The position numbers and the translations under genes are program-made. From assembly GCA_021324445.1 (NCBI GenBank), contig JAJPJC010000199.1, forward strand, positions 1 through 33,040: a stretch of DNA of 33,040 nucleotides. Direction: 5' to 3'. The notes under the pieces were generated by a model. That model was not told where the DNA came from. It did no database searches and worked only from the letters and a program-made list of their open reading frames with translations. Below, in pieces: positions 32,936 to 33,040 of this stretch; the stretch's first letter is position 1, and each line of letters starts with the position of its first letter. This stretch comes from Isosphaeraceae bacterium. GTDB lineage: Bacteria > Planctomycetota > Planctomycetia > Isosphaerales > Isosphaeraceae.

Positions 32936-33011
32936 TGATCAGCGACAATTAGAATTCCCTTCGAACGACCACTAGAATTCCCTCCTGCTCTCGCCCGCCT
33001 GTTCACTACGT

Positions 33012-33040
33012 GGTTCCCTCCTGAGCTCAAGGAGGGGACC
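33012..33040. repeat. CCCTCCT/AGGAGGG palindrome at window edge
   Basis: An 11-bp stem (one G-T pair) with the 7-nt loop GAGCTCA, running to the window end. With 32915-32935 it suggests a family of intergenic palindromes. Between them, TAGAATTCCCT occurs twice (about 32949 and 32973). Confidence 0.75.

Noticed and set aside
32641..33030. N-terminal extension of the NHL frame as a Gly/Pro-rich domain
   Set aside because: It reads the sigma-factor fragment and palindromes in a wrong frame, so it is not a real domain.
1..33040. tRNA, rRNA, tmRNA, RNase P RNA or complete insertion sequence
   Set aside because: I looked for their conserved motifs and for transposase signatures on both strands and saw none; a covariance scan would be decisive.

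Overview
The window is GC-rich DNA from a planctomycete, probably an Isosphaeraceae-like genome. That placement is inferred from protein families typical of the phylum: a PSCyt1/DUF1549/DUF1553 protein next to a DUF1501 protein, a DUF1559 pseudopilin-like protein, an ECF sigma factor paired with a Ser/Thr kinase, a surface protein with a planctomycete-type N-terminal LExRxLLA motif, and a PEP-CTERM protein. I saw no rRNA, tRNA, CRISPR array or intact transposase. Genes sit on both strands as small independent modules.

Layout. 1-4.7 kb: the 3' part of an SGNH hydrolase gene, a DUF418 membrane protein and an apolipoprotein N-acyltransferase (Lnt) with all three catalytic residues. 4.8-8.6 kb: small accessory genes and debris. 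These are a DUF7689-like protein with a helical partner, an in-frame 27-bp tandem repeat running into a cupin-tail remnant, a large unknown membrane protein, a second partial DUF418 copy carrying a stop codon, and an addiction-module antitoxin without a normal start. 8.9-13.7 kb: the PSCyt/DUF1553 and DUF1501 pair, separated by a triple copy of a palindromic repeat whose last copy runs into the DUF1501 ribosome binding site. 13.7-14.9 kb: a DUF433/DUF5615 toxin-antitoxin pair and a second, orphan DUF433 gene, all on the minus strand. 15.4-18.5 kb: an ECF sigma factor and a kinase carrying an anti-sigma-type zinc motif, 4 bp apart. 18.9-22.2 kb: a membrane-anchored unknown protein and a surface protein (HAF repeats, Thr-Pro linker, Ig-like domains). 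22.4-24.2 kb: a tight four-gene operon of an unknown, an isochorismatase-like hydrolase, a zeta-toxin-like kinase and a small acidic partner. 24.3-30.3 kb: a TPR protein, a mannonate-dehydratase-like enolase-superfamily enzyme, an LctP-type permease and a DUF1559 protein. 30.4-33.0 kb: a hairpin-rich stretch, an HTH antitoxin-like gene with an apparently frameshifted front end, a small membrane protein, and a decayed NHL/PEP-CTERM gene joined out of frame to a sigma-factor fragment, followed by palindromic repeats.

Functional links. The sigma factor and kinase form one regulatory unit. PSCyt/DUF1553 and DUF1501 proteins normally occur together and are exported. The dehydratase and the permease could serve sugar-acid or hydroxy-acid use (inference). 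The most interesting parts are the four-gene zeta-kinase operon, the repeat family at the DUF1501 start, the gene fragments that record rearrangements (DUF418 relic, cupin tail, sigma/NHL junction) and the uncharacterised hairpin cluster near 30.5 kb. I did not find one clear, wholly new system. The four-gene operon is the best candidate.
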